Assembly: GCA_023394045.1 (NCBI GenBank)
Contig: JAEXBN010000029.1
Coordinates: 1-24,637 of the forward strand
Direction of reading: 5' to 3'
Length of the DNA stretch: 24,637 bases
Source: Bacillota bacterium
GTDB taxonomy: Bacteria > Bacillota > Clostridia > Tissierellales > Peptoniphilaceae
Part shown: positions 12,986-21,269 of the stretch, piece after piece
Layout: every line of letters begins with the position of its first letter
Position numbering within the stretch: the stretch's first letter is position 1
Notes under the pieces: model-generated
Seen by the model: the letters and a program-made list of their open reading frames with translations, nothing else
What the model was told of the DNA's origin: nothing
The model's database searches: none
Program-made: the position numbers and the translations under genes

Positions 12986-13920
12986 GATTCATTGATTCCT
13001 TTCGCAATCTCCATGAGACGCCTCATGCGATGGACCACCCCGGAACGCCCCAGAGGAGGCTCCATCGTTTCTCCCAGTTCCCGATAATTGGCCATCGGAT
13101 GCTCCAGCCGCGCCTGCGCCAGCGACACCAGGGACTCTGGTAAGCCGGAAAGCCCCATATGGTGTTCAATCCGGCGAATCGCTTCAATCTGCTCTAATGC
13201 CGCGCGATATTGTTTATCCAAATTCGCAATTTCCGCATTGGATTTGCGGTTGATCTCGTTTCGGACTTCTTTCCCCGCCTTCACGTTTTCCAGCTCCAGC
13301 ATGGCCTGAGAAGCCCCCATCGCGACAAGCAGATCGCTCATCACCTCCGAGTCTTTTACGTAAAACACATCGCTTTCGCTTCTCCGCGTCATCTTTACCG
13401 CCAGCTGCAGCACATGAAAAATCGTCTCGAACAGTGCGCTGTCCGGCTCGCCTTTCGTCACAATCTCCAGATGGTAGGATTTCGCCGGATCCACAATGGA
13501 GCCCGCCGCCAAAAAAGCGCCCCGAAGATACGCCCTGGCATTCTTTTCAATCGACAGCCGTCCCAGAATCCGTTCCCGTTCCGGAGGCGCGATGCCCCCC
13601 AACGGATCCATTCCGCTGGCTTGCATCAAGGCATCCATGGATGCCGAGGGCAATTCACAAAAATACATCGGGCGCTGCTGCAGGCGATCATTCTGCTGCG
13701 CGCGCACTTCCATCGTTTCGCCATATAAAAAGCGCGCCAGCATCACGGCACGGCCAACCACATCCGGATGCTCCGATAAAAAGCGCAAATGCGCCTCCCC
13801 CTGCCGGAGCACCAAGGTTCCCGCCAGCCGCGCTAATGCCGAAAGTTCCAGCATCGCTTCAATTCTGGATCTCAGAGGCAGATGCGCTAACTCTGTTTTC
13901 GTGTCCGTTGAAAAGCTCAT
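12982..13920 (-). CDS. whiA: WhiA-type DNA-binding protein
   Basis: WhiA joins a LAGLIDADG homing-endonuclease-like domain to a C-terminal helix-turn-helix. In actinobacteria it drives sporulation genes, and in Bacillus it influences division and chromosome segregation. The 312-residue product contains YLRGAFLAAGSIVDPAKSYHLEI (conserved LAGLIDADG-like segment, about 134-156), RNEINRKSNAEIANLDKQYRAALEQ and a C-terminal HTH (about 260-305, with LGRSGVVHRMRRL). Both ends overlap neighbours by ATGA: the NUDIX gene upstream and the LCP gene downstream, indicating a translationally coupled three-gene unit. Confidence 0.95.
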   Translation of the reverse strand: MSFSTDTKTELAHLPLRSRIEAMLELSALARLAGTLVLRQGEAHLRFLSEHPDVVGRAVMLARFLYGETMEVRAQQNDRLQQRPMYFCELPSASMDALMQASGMDPLGGIAPPERERILGRLSIEKNARAYLRGAFLAAGSIVDPAKSYHLEIVTKGEPDSALFETIFHVLQLAVKMTRRSESDVFYVKDSEVMSDLLVAMGASQAMLELENVKAGKEVRNEINRKSNAEIANLDKQYRAALEQIEAIRRIEHHMGLSGLPESLVSLAQARLEHPMANYRELGETMEPPLGRSGVVHRMRRLMEIAKGINES

Positions 13921-14360
13921 GGCGTCCCGCCGCCTCCGCGACTATTGCGAGATTTTCTTCCTCTGGGCGTTCCCGTAAATGCCTGTTGAACCATGTTGCG
14001 TTCCGAATCGTGGCGAAGCAGTTTCACCGCCTTGCGCCATGGCATGTAGGTCATATCGCAAAAGCCTTCTTCCCGCTGAGGCTTACGGTCTCCCCCTTCT
14101 TCCGTCATCGTATAGTAGTGCACGGTTTTATGGACGATCTCCCCGCCCGGTTTTGTATAGTTATATCGGACGAAGCCAATGTAATGATCGACCCGACACA
14201 CCAGTCCGCTCTCTTCACGCACTTCACGGAGGGCGGTTTCCTCAAGCGTTTCCCCGGCTTCTGTCCGGCCTTTCGGCAAAACCCAGTCGCCCCGAAACTT
14301 GCGGAGCACCAACACGTCCCGTCCCTGAATGATGACGCCGCCTGCGCTTGTTTCTTTCAT
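13917..14360 (-). CDS. NUDIX hydrolase
   Basis: NUDIX enzymes cleave nucleoside diphosphates linked to another moiety, using a metal bound by the Nudix box. The 147-residue protein has the complete box: Gly31, Glu37, then REVREESGL (45-53), fitting GX5EX7REUXEEXGU. The tail (about 127-147) is Arg/Gly-rich and probably disordered. The sequence WVLPKG just before the box resembles the Ap4A-hydrolase/YvcI-like group, but the substrate is not predictable. The start has a very strong AAAGGAGG site. It lies where clostridia usually carry yvcK between rapZ and whiA, and its stop overlaps the whiA start. A candidate -10 and a perfect palindrome lie upstream (14390-14409). Confidence 0.92.
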   Translation of the reverse strand: MKETSAGGVIIQGRDVLVLRKFRGDWVLPKGRTEAGETLEETALREVREESGLVCRVDHYIGFVRYNYTKPGGEIVHKTVHYYTMTEEGGDRKPQREEGFCDMTYMPWRKAVKLLRHDSERNMVQQAFTGTPRGRKSRNSRGGGGTP

Positions 14361-14389
14361 CGCCCCTCCTTTCTGCTCTGTTCCGGATC

Positions 14390-14409
14390 GTTATATCATG
14401 AATTCATGA
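14390..14409 (-). promoter_or_regulatory. Candidate -10 and 14-bp palindrome upstream of NUDIX-whiA-LCP
   Basis: A perfect palindrome TCATGAATTCATGA (14396-14409) directly abuts a -10-like TATAAC (14390-14395) on the minus strand, about 30 bases before the NUDIX start. A protein bound there would cover the promoter spacer. The -35 (ATATTC or CATATT) is poor, so the promoter call is weak; the palindrome itself is certain. Confidence 0.45.
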
Positions 14410-14463
14410 AGTGAATATGATTGATTGCTCTGAAATTCGTTTAAGGCGCGTCCTCGATGTCCC

Positions 14464-15327
14464 TCAGTTCCACAGCGGACGATCGCGATGCGAAACAGCA
14501 ACCGGATAGGCCGCCTGGCGCAGGCGCTCCCCCAAAAGCTCCGCCATCGCCACGGAGCGGTGCCGGCCACCTGTACATCCCATGCCGACGGTCAGCGTTC
14601 GTTTCCCTTCCCGCAAATAAAAAGGCTCCAAAAATTCGAGCAAACTGGTTACGCGAGAGAGAAATTCCCCGGTCTCCGGAAATCCCGTCACATATTCCTG
14701 CAGCTCCGGATCCAGCCCGGTGCGGTTTTTTAATTCCGGAACATAGAACGGATTGTTGATAAAGCGCACATCGAAGATCAGATCCGCATCGAGCAAAATC
14801 CCATGTTTGAACCCAAAAGAGATAAGGGAAATCAGCAATTTCGGAGATTCTCCCTCCGGAAGAAACATCTGATCGATTTTTTCCTTCAGCTGGCCGAGAC
14901 TGAGCGTCGACGTGTCGATGACATAGTCCGAGGCGCGCCGCAAGCCATCCAACAGCTGCTTTTCACGCTGGATTCCGTCATAGATATTTCCTGCTTTATC
15001 CATGGGGTGCGGCCGGCGCTTCTCTTTATACCGGCGAATCAGTGCTTCATCCGTCGAGGTCAGGAACAGCAAGGTGATGCTCAGCGTATCGTCGGCGCGA
15101 AGCGCCTCCACCGTCGATTGCAGGCGATCGAAAAATTCGCCTCCCCGAATATCGACCCCCAGCGCCACCTGCGAAATCGGATGATCGGCGCGCTTGGTCA
15201 AATCAATAAAATTGCGGATCAGCTGAGGCGGGATATTGTCCATGCAATAGTAGCCCATATCTTCAAAAAGATGCAGAGCCGAACTCTTTCCGGCTCCGCT
15301 CATTCCTGTGATGACAACAATACGCAC
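14464..15327 (-). CDS. rapZ: RapZ-family nucleotide-binding protein
   Basis: RapZ (YvcJ) has an N-terminal P-loop kinase-like domain and a C-terminal domain that in E. coli binds RNA and controls GlmS; in Firmicutes it hydrolyses GTP and its target is less clear. The product of 287 residues has the Walker A GMSGAGKS (8-15), GVDIRGG, SFGFKHG, DVRFINNPFYVPELKNRTG and, near the C-terminus, GCTGGRHRSVAMAE, all family hallmarks. The chosen GTG start (15325-15327) gives the usual clostridial M-R-x-V-x-(I/V)-TG beginning, with AAGG seven bases upstream. TTG and ATG codons at 15348 and 15345 would add seven or six residues and have a weaker site. It follows murB by 46 bases. Confidence 0.93.
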   Translation of the reverse strand: MRIVVITGMSGAGKSSALHLFEDMGYYCMDNIPPQLIRNFIDLTKRADHPISQVALGVDIRGGEFFDRLQSTVEALRADDTLSITLLFLTSTDEALIRRYKEKRRPHPMDKAGNIYDGIQREKQLLDGLRRASDYVIDTSTLSLGQLKEKIDQMFLPEGESPKLLISLISFGFKHGILLDADLIFDVRFINNPFYVPELKNRTGLDPELQEYVTGFPETGEFLSRVTSLLEFLEPFYLREGKRTLTVGMGCTGGRHRSVAMAELLGERLRQAAYPVAVSHRDRPLWN

Positions 15328-15373
15328 GCCTCCCCCTTCCCGCATCAACGTGTTCTTTCTCCGTTCAAGGTCT

Positions 15374-16321
15374 CTATGATCTGTTTTTCGTCATCCCGTC
15401 GTTTTCCGCTTCACGGCCAATGATGCGGACTTCCGGTTCCAAATGAACCCCAAACTTTTCCGCCACAATCTCCTGTACATGGTGAATCACGGTCAAAACG
15501 TCCGCTGCTGTCGCGTGTCCCTGGTTGATGATAAAACCGCAATGTTTTTCGGAAACCGCCGCATCATGGTAGGCGTATCCCCGGAGCCCTGAATCCTGAA
15601 TCAGCTTTCCCGCATAATATCCCGTCGGGCGCTTGAACGTGGATCCTGCTGAATACTTCTCCAGCGGCTGCTTGCTGGCGCGCCGCTCCATGAACTCCTG
15701 ATACCTCGCCATGATTTGATCGGGATCATCGGGCTTGAGCGTAAAGGTCACTTCCGTCACCACCATGCCTTCCGTCATCATGCGGGAATGACGATATCCC
15801 ATCTCCATTTCATCCAAGGTCAGCGTGCGCAGCTGCCCCTCGCGGTCAATGGCATGAATGGACGTCACCACATCCTTCATCTCACGGCCATAGGCTCCGG
15901 CATTCATGATCACACCGCCGCCCACCGTTCCGGGGATTCCGGAAATTTCCTCCATTCCCGACAGCCCCGCGCGAAAGCTCAGCTTTGCCGCGCGCGTCAG
16001 CGATGCCCCTGCCTGGCAGATCACCTGATTTCCATCGACCACCACATCCGCAAAATTGGAGCCCATCCGAAGCACAACGCCTTCAATTCCTCCGTCGAGC
16101 ACCAAGAGATTGGAGCCGTTGCCGATCACTGTGCAGGGAATTTGTTTGGATCTCAAGTAGCGGATCGTCCGCAAGGCTTCTTTTTCTGAAGTCACATCAA
16201 TCAACACATCGCATGGCCCGCCCACATGAAATGTGGTCAATTCTGCCAGCGGCACATTTTCGCGCATCAGCCCATAGGCGCCTCCGGCCAGGACGGCACG
16301 CTGTGTCTCGTCGATCATCAT
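15374..16321 (-). CDS. murB: UDP-N-acetylenolpyruvoylglucosamine reductase
   Basis: MurB is the FAD-dependent enzyme that reduces enolpyruvyl-UDP-GlcNAc with NADPH to UDP-MurNAc in the cytoplasmic stage of peptidoglycan synthesis. The 315-residue protein has the FAD-binding elements TTFHVGGPCDVLI, GNGSNLLVLDGGIEGVVL and GIPGTVGGGVIMNAGAYG. It also has the type II substrate/catalytic segment KYSAGSTFKRP with the proton-donor Ser, and near the C-terminus the conserved Glu of LEPEVRIIG. Two consecutive ATG codons exist (16321 and 16318); GGAGG lies three and six bases before them, so the second may be the real start. It has its own promoter (16346-16375) and is first in murB-rapZ. Confidence 0.96.
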   Translation of the reverse strand: MMIDETQRAVLAGGAYGLMRENVPLAELTTFHVGGPCDVLIDVTSEKEALRTIRYLRSKQIPCTVIGNGSNLLVLDGGIEGVVLRMGSNFADVVVDGNQVICQAGASLTRAAKLSFRAGLSGMEEISGIPGTVGGGVIMNAGAYGREMKDVVTSIHAIDREGQLRTLTLDEMEMGYRHSRMMTEGMVVTEVTFTLKPDDPDQIMARYQEFMERRASKQPLEKYSAGSTFKRPTGYYAGKLIQDSGLRGYAYHDAAVSEKHCGFIINQGHATAADVLTVIHHVQEIVAEKFGVHLEPEVRIIGREAENDGMTKNRS

Positions 16322-16345
16322 CTTCCTCCCCCATATCCTTTTTTC

Positions 16346-16375
16346 ATTTTACCCGAAAATACAGTTTGACCGCAA
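16346..16375 (-). promoter_or_regulatory. Promoter of murB
   Basis: Minus strand: -35 TTGCGG (16370-16375), an 18-base spacer and -10 TAAAAT (16346-16351), about 25 bases from the murB start. It lies directly downstream of the oxidoreductase terminator, which supports a new transcription unit. Confidence 0.65.
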
Positions 16376-16385
16376 AACACACAAG

Positions 16386-16420
16386 AAAACAGCCGCCCGA
16401 CGGAAAGAGTCGGGCGGCTG
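16386..16420 (-). terminator. Rho-independent terminator of the oxidoreductase gene
   Basis: Arms 16390-16401 (CAGCCGCCCGAC) and 16409-16420 form a perfect 12-pair GC-rich stem with a 7-base loop. In the minus-strand RNA it is followed by UUUU then CUUG. It lies 50 bases after the stop codon. Confidence 0.9.
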
Positions 16421-16469
16421 CTGTCAAGCCATCAAGCGTTGATTGCCGCATCAAGCATTGGTTGCTGTA

Positions 16470-19400
16470 TCAATATTCCATATTCGCGAGACGAACATAG
16501 CCTGCATAGCGCTCCTTCGCCACGCGCTCTGCCTCAGCATACAATTCGTTGGCTTCCTCCGGGAAATTACGTTTCAGGGAGCTGTAGCGCACCTCGCTCA
16601 TCAGGAATTCCTGGAAATCGCCCGTCGGCTCCTTCGAATCGAGGATGAACGGATTCTTCCCTTCCTCAGCCAGCATCGGATTGTAGCGCCACAGATGCCA
16701 ATAGCCGGCTTCCACCGCCTGTTTCTCGCGCGTCTGGCTCTTCGTCATGCCGATGCGGATCCCATGATTGATGCATGGCGCGTAAGCGATAATCAGCGAC
16801 GGTCCTTTGTAGGCTTCCGCCTCGCGAATCGCTTTAATCGTCTGATTCTGGTTCGCGCCCATGGCGATCTGCGCCACATAGACGTAGCCGTAGGTGGACT
16901 GCATCAATCCCAGATCCTTTGACTTGACGCGCTTACCCGAGGCTGCAAACTGAGCCACCGCCGAGAGCGGCGTCGCTTTGGATGCCTGTCCGCCGGTATT
17001 GGAGTACACTTCGGTGTTCATGACCAAGATGTTGATGTCCTTGCCCGAGGCGAGCACGTGATCCAGTCCGCCGTATCCAATATCGAAGGCAAATCCATCG
17101 CCGCCGAAGATCCACTGCGATTTCTTGACGAGATAATCCTTCATCGCCAAAACTTCATCGATCAGCTTCTGTCCTTCTTCGTTATCCACCTTCTCCGTTC
17201 CGGTGACGATATCCGCCATCGCAGCTTTGGAGGTGCTATACTCATCTTTGCCTTCCAGCCATGCCTCAAAACGCGCATTCCATGGTGTCTCAAGATTCAG
17301 CGCAAGGAATTCGCTCATGCGTTTGGCCAGCAGATCGCGGTTGGATTCTGCGGCAAGCATCATGCCATATCCATATTCCGCAGCATCTTCAAAGAGCGAG
17401 TTGCCCCATGCCGGACCGCATCCTGCGGCATTGACCGTATACGGCGTCGCCGGAGCGGAAGCGCCCCAGATGGAGGAGCATCCGGTCGCATTGGCGATCA
17501 GCATATGATCCCCATAAAGCTGAGTGATCAATTTGGCGTATGGCGTTTCACCGCAGCCTGCGCAAGCGCCCGAGAATTCAAGCAGCGGCTGCTGGAACTG
17601 CGAGCCTTTCACTGTGAACTTATCCATCAGATCATCTTTGTAGCCGACCTTCTCTGTCGCAAATTCCCAGTTTTCTTTCTGTTCCTCGTAATTTTCTTCA
17701 AACGGCTTCATGACCAGCGCCTTGGTCTTGGCCGGGCAGACATCCACACAGTTGGAGCATCCCGTACAATCGCGATGCGAAACCTGGATGCTGAACTGGT
17801 AGGAAGCCATGTTCTTGCCAATGGCGGTCTTCGTATCGAAGCTGTCCGGTGCCTCGGCCGCTTCGTCCTCATTGAGGAGGAAGGGGCGAATGACGGCATG
17901 CGGGCAAACGTAAGAGCACTGGTTGCACTCGATACAATTTTCCGGGATCCACCGCGGAGTGAACAGCGATGTTGCACGCTTTTCAAACTCGGAAGTTCCC
18001 TGATCCCAATGTCCATCCATCCGGTCGGTAAAGGCCGACACGGGGAGATCATCGCCTTCGTTGCGCAGCATCGGACGAACGACATCGCGGAAGAATTCGG
18101 TTGTTCCAGCCAGATCCACCGGCTCATCTTCTGCCGTTGCCCAGCTTTCCGGAACCTCCACTTTCACCAACGCGTTGATTCCGGCATCCACCGCCTTATT
18201 ATTCATCGCAACCACATCATCGCCCTTGTGCCCGTAAGACTTCACGATCGAGTCTTTGAGATGCGCCACGGCTTCATCCAGCGGAAGAACCTTGGAGAGG
18301 TTGAAGAATGCCGACTGGATGATCATGTTGGTGCGGTTCCCCAAGCCAATTTCCTGCGCCAGCTTGGATGCGTTGATGATGTAGAAGTGAATATCATTCT
18401 GCGCAATGTAGCGTTTCAGGGACCCCGGAAGATGCTGATCCAGCTCCTCTGCGTCCCAAGTGCAGTTCAGAAGGAACGTTCCGCCCTGTCTCAGGCCGCG
18501 AAGCAAATCATACTGTGTGACATAAGCCTGATTCGAGCAGGACACGAAATCCGATTCATCCAAAAGATAGGTGGAACGGATGCGCTTTTTACCGAAACGC
18601 AAATGGGAAATCGTCAAACCGCCCGATTTTTTCGAATCGTAGTAGAAATATCCCTGTGCATTCTGATCCGTATTATCGCCGATGATTTTAATCGCCTGTT
18701 TATTCGCGCCGACCGTTCCGTCCGAACCAAAGCCCCAGAATTTGCAGCGGGTGGTTCCTTCATCGCGGATGCGAAGAATTTCAGACTGATCCAGCGACAG
18801 GTTGGTCACATCATCTTCAATGCCGATCGTGAAATGATTTTTAGGCTGATCCTGCTCCAGGTTGCGGAACACAGCAAGCAGATGCGTCGGGGTGGTGTCC
18901 TTTGAGCCCATTCCATAGCGGCCGCCCACGACGACAGGATGACGATCGGTCTGATACAGCGCTGCCTGCACGTCCAAGTACAGCGGTTCGCCAATCGCGC
19001 CTTTTTCTTTTGTCCGATCCAGCACGGCGATCCGTTTTGCCGTCTTCGGCAGCGCTTCCAAGAAGTGCTTCACACTGAACGGACGATAGAGACGAACTTT
19101 CACCATGCCCAGATTATTGTTGCCCCGCGCAGCTTCCGCATCGATCACTTCTTCCATCGCTTCGCAAGCGGAACCCATCAAGACAACGATATTCTCTGCT
19201 TCCGGATTTCCATAATAATCAAACAGGTGATACGAACGGCCCGTCTTTTCGCTCACTTCTTCCATATATTTTTCAACAACGGGAATCACGTCTTCATACT
19301 GTTTGTTTCCCGCTTCCATGTTCTGGAAAAAGATGTCCGGCGACTGCGACGTTCCCAGCGTCTTGGGATGACCCGGATTCAGCGCGTTCTTGCGGAATTC

Positions 19401-20003
19401 ATCAATCTTTTCAAAATCGACCATGTCCGCCAGATCTTTATAATCCCAGACCGCCACTTTATTGATTTCATGCGAGGTACGGAAGCCGTCGAAGAAATGG
19501 CAGAACGGAAGCGATGCCTCAATCGCCGAAAGGTGGGCGACGGCGCCAAGATCCATGACTTCCTGAACAGAGCTGGAGCACAGGAAGGCAAAACCCGTCA
19601 TGCGAGCCGCGTTGATATCGGAATGGTCGCCGTAAATGGACAGAGCATGCGAAGCCACCGCACGAGCAGCCACATGGAAGACGCCCGGCAAAAACTCTCC
19701 CGCAATCTTATACATATTGGGCAGCATCAACAGGAGTCCCTGCGAAGCCGTATAGGTCGTCGTCAGCGCGCCTGCGGCAAGCGACCCGTGCACTGCTGCT
19801 GCCGCTCCGGCTTCGGACTGCATCTCGACCACATGCACCGGTTCGCCGAAAATGTTCTTCATCCCATTCGCAGCCCACGTATCCACATGATCCGGCATTG
19901 GAGACGCCGGCGTGATCGGATAAATCGTCGCCACTTCCGTAAACGCGTACGAAACGTAAGCCGCGGCTTCATTCCCGTCCATCGTTTTGTACTTCTGTGC
20001 CAT
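16470..20003 (-). CDS. nifJ: Pyruvate:ferredoxin (flavodoxin) oxidoreductase, single-chain
   Basis: The enzyme converts pyruvate and CoA to acetyl-CoA and CO2, passing electrons to ferredoxin or flavodoxin; it is the core of anaerobic pyruvate use. The 1177-residue chain has the full fused domain order. It starts with the pyrimidine-binding N-terminal domain (YPITPASPM), then the CoA-binding domain (RDEGTTRCKFWGFGSDGTVGANK), the ferredoxin domain with two 4Fe-4S motifs CIECNQCSYVCP (about 688) and CTGCSNCVDVCP (about 743), and the C-terminal TPP domain. The proximal cluster begins at CAGCGETPY (about 814), and TPP/Mg binding is GDGFAFDIGYGGLDH...NTEVYSNTGGQ (about 970). The start has AGGAGG and a strong promoter. 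Its own promoter and terminator make it a single-gene unit inserted between hprK and murB. Confidence 0.97.
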   Translation of the reverse strand: MAQKYKTMDGNEAAAYVSYAFTEVATIYPITPASPMPDHVDTWAANGMKNIFGEPVHVVEMQSEAGAAAAVHGSLAAGALTTTYTASQGLLLMLPNMYKIAGEFLPGVFHVAARAVASHALSIYGDHSDINAARMTGFAFLCSSSVQEVMDLGAVAHLSAIEASLPFCHFFDGFRTSHEINKVAVWDYKDLADMVDFEKIDEFRKNALNPGHPKTLGTSQSPDIFFQNMEAGNKQYEDVIPVVEKYMEEVSEKTGRSYHLFDYYGNPEAENIVVLMGSACEAMEEVIDAEAARGNNNLGMVKVRLYRPFSVKHFLEALPKTAKRIAVLDRTKEKGAIGEPLYLDVQAALYQTDRHPVVVGGRYGMGSKDTTPTHLLAVFRNLEQDQPKNHFTIGIEDDVTNLSLDQSEILRIRDEGTTRCKFWGFGSDGTVGANKQAIKIIGDNTDQNAQGYFYYDSKKSGGLTISHLRFGKKRIRSTYLLDESDFVSCSNQAYVTQYDLLRGLRQGGTFLLNCTWDAEELDQHLPGSLKRYIAQNDIHFYIINASKLAQEIGLGNRTNMIIQSAFFNLSKVLPLDEAVAHLKDSIVKSYGHKGDDVVAMNNKAVDAGINALVKVEVPESWATAEDEPVDLAGTTEFFRDVVRPMLRNEGDDLPVSAFTDRMDGHWDQGTSEFEKRATSLFTPRWIPENCIECNQCSYVCPHAVIRPFLLNEDEAAEAPDSFDTKTAIGKNMASYQFSIQVSHRDCTGCSNCVDVCPAKTKALVMKPFEENYEEQKENWEFATEKVGYKDDLMDKFTVKGSQFQQPLLEFSGACAGCGETPYAKLITQLYGDHMLIANATGCSSIWGASAPATPYTVNAAGCGPAWGNSLFEDAAEYGYGMMLAAESNRDLLAKRMSEFLALNLETPWNARFEAWLEGKDEYSTSKAAMADIVTGTEKVDNEEGQKLIDEVLAMKDYLVKKSQWIFGGDGFAFDIGYGGLDHVLASGKDINILVMNTEVYSNTGGQASKATPLSAVAQFAASGKRVKSKDLGLMQSTYGYVYVAQIAMGANQNQTIKAIREAEAYKGPSLIIAYAPCINHGIRIGMTKSQTREKQAVEAGYWHLWRYNPMLAEEGKNPFILDSKEPTGDFQEFLMSEVRYSSLKRNFPEEANELYAEAERVAKERYAGYVRLANMEY

Positions 20004-20091
20004 AGTACCTCCTATTGTTTCGCTTCTGCTTTCGAGACATTCGAAAACCAGGCCTCATTCCAGACAGCCGGAAGAGTCCCTACACGCCATT

Positions 20092-20121
20092 AGTATAAGT
20101 CATAACCTCTCCAACCGTCAA
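20092..20121 (-). promoter_or_regulatory. Promoter of the oxidoreductase gene
   Basis: Minus strand: -35 TTGACG (20116-20121), an 18-base spacer and -10 TATACT (20092-20097). The leader of about 80 bases contains a small dyad TTCGA-5-TCGAA (20032-20046). I see no Rex-type TTGTTAA/TTAACAA site. The rest of the 264-base gap up to the hprK stop holds an AACATTT/AAATGTT dyad (about 20187-20202) but no clear terminator. Confidence 0.82.
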
Positions 20122-20267
20122 CGAAGCGTCCAAGCGGAAAATGGCTTATTTGCGCCGTTTGAATCAATAAAGCATCACAGGGAACATTTTGAAATGTTTT
20201 ATATCCGGAAAAATTCAGACCGTCTCCTTCATCCGGCAAAATGCAGGCAACCTCCATTGCCCAGCCA

Positions 20268-21221
20268 TTACAGGATCCCGTCCTCTTTTGCCATGGCATT
20301 TGCTTCCGCGATCAGCCGTTCATTCAGTTCCACCGCCGCATTGTAGCCCATGCGTTTCAGGCGGTTATTGCGCACGGCCACCTCGATAATCATTGCAATA
20401 TTCCGCCCCGGCTTGACCGGAACGGTAATGGACGGCAGGCGCACCCCGAGAATTTCCGTAAAATTATCGGTAATGCCGAGGCGGTCATATTCCTTTTCAT
20501 CTTCCCAATCTTCCAGTTCGATGACCATGTCGATCTGCGTATCTTCCTTCACCGAACCGATGCCGTAAAGCCTCCGGATATCCAGGATTCCCAGACCGCG
20601 GATCTCCATATAGTGGCGGATATTCATCGGCGCCTCACCCACCAAGTAATCATCAATCCGGGTCACATTGACCACATCGTCCGCGACGAGGCGATGTCCG
20701 CGAATCAGCAGATCCAGCCCCGTCTCCGACTTTCCGACCGCACTTTTTCCCCGAATCAGAACCCCCATGCCGAAGACTTCCATCAGACCGGCATGCATCG
20801 TCGTCTGCGGCGCCAAAAAATGCTCCAAGATCTGGCTCAGCTGAGCAATCAGCTTGGTCGTCTGAAGCGGCGTGCGCAGGATCGTTTTATCATAATAATC
20901 TGCCAGGTCGAGAATGTCTTTTGTGATGGACTGATTGTACGTATAGATCATCGCGGGAATCGGGTAGCTAAAGACTCCGCGAAAACGCTCATAGCGCTGT
21001 TGCGGCTCCATGTGCATGTAATAAATGTACTCCACACGACCGATCACCTGCACGCGCCCCCAGGGGAAATTTTCCATAAATCCCGCCAGCTGCAGCCCCG
21101 GACGGTTCACGTCCGGCCCTGTAATCACGATCGAATCAAAATCCGAGGATTTCGACACGATCTCCAATCCCATCTTTTCGACGAGCGTTTTCAGCTTTAC
21201 CGTTTTCTGTTGTGTTTCCAT
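20268..21221 (-). CDS. hprK: HPr kinase/phosphorylase
   Basis: HprK phosphorylates Ser46 of HPr using ATP (or pyrophosphate) and reverses the reaction, setting carbon catabolite control in Firmicutes. The 317-residue product has the N-terminal domain (about 1-130), His143 in the conserved HAGL, Walker A GKSAVGKS (158-165), catalytic ADD (180-182) and the signature MEIRGLGILDIRRLYG (205-220). The ATG has GAGGAG ten bases upstream. It follows uvrC by 48 bases, in the same transcription unit as far as can be seen. It is in the same gene order as in many clostridia, where murB and rapZ normally come next. Confidence 0.96.
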   Translation of the reverse strand: METQQKTVKLKTLVEKMGLEIVSKSSDFDSIVITGPDVNRPGLQLAGFMENFPWGRVQVIGRVEYIYYMHMEPQQRYERFRGVFSYPIPAMIYTYNQSITKDILDLADYYDKTILRTPLQTTKLIAQLSQILEHFLAPQTTMHAGLMEVFGMGVLIRGKSAVGKSETGLDLLIRGHRLVADDVVNVTRIDDYLVGEAPMNIRHYMEIRGLGILDIRRLYGIGSVKEDTQIDMVIELEDWEDEKEYDRLGITDNFTEILGVRLPSITVPVKPGRNIAMIIEVAVRNNRLKRMGYNAAVELNERLIAEANAMAKEDGIL

Positions 21222-21269
21222 CGCTCACTCCTCTGATTGATTCCGCTCACCCTCCAATGGCTGCTCACT

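Noticed and set aside
17058..18905. Long plus-strand open frame (615 codons) opposite the oxidoreductase gene
   Set aside because: It is antisense to a clearly functional nifJ, has no ribosome site or recognisable domain, and its composition (Arg/His/Ile-rich) is what the reverse complement of a biased coding strand gives.
18939..20093. Plus-strand open frame (384 codons) opposite the 5' half of the oxidoreductase gene
   Set aside because: Same reason: a shadow of nifJ, and it would read through the nifJ promoter region.
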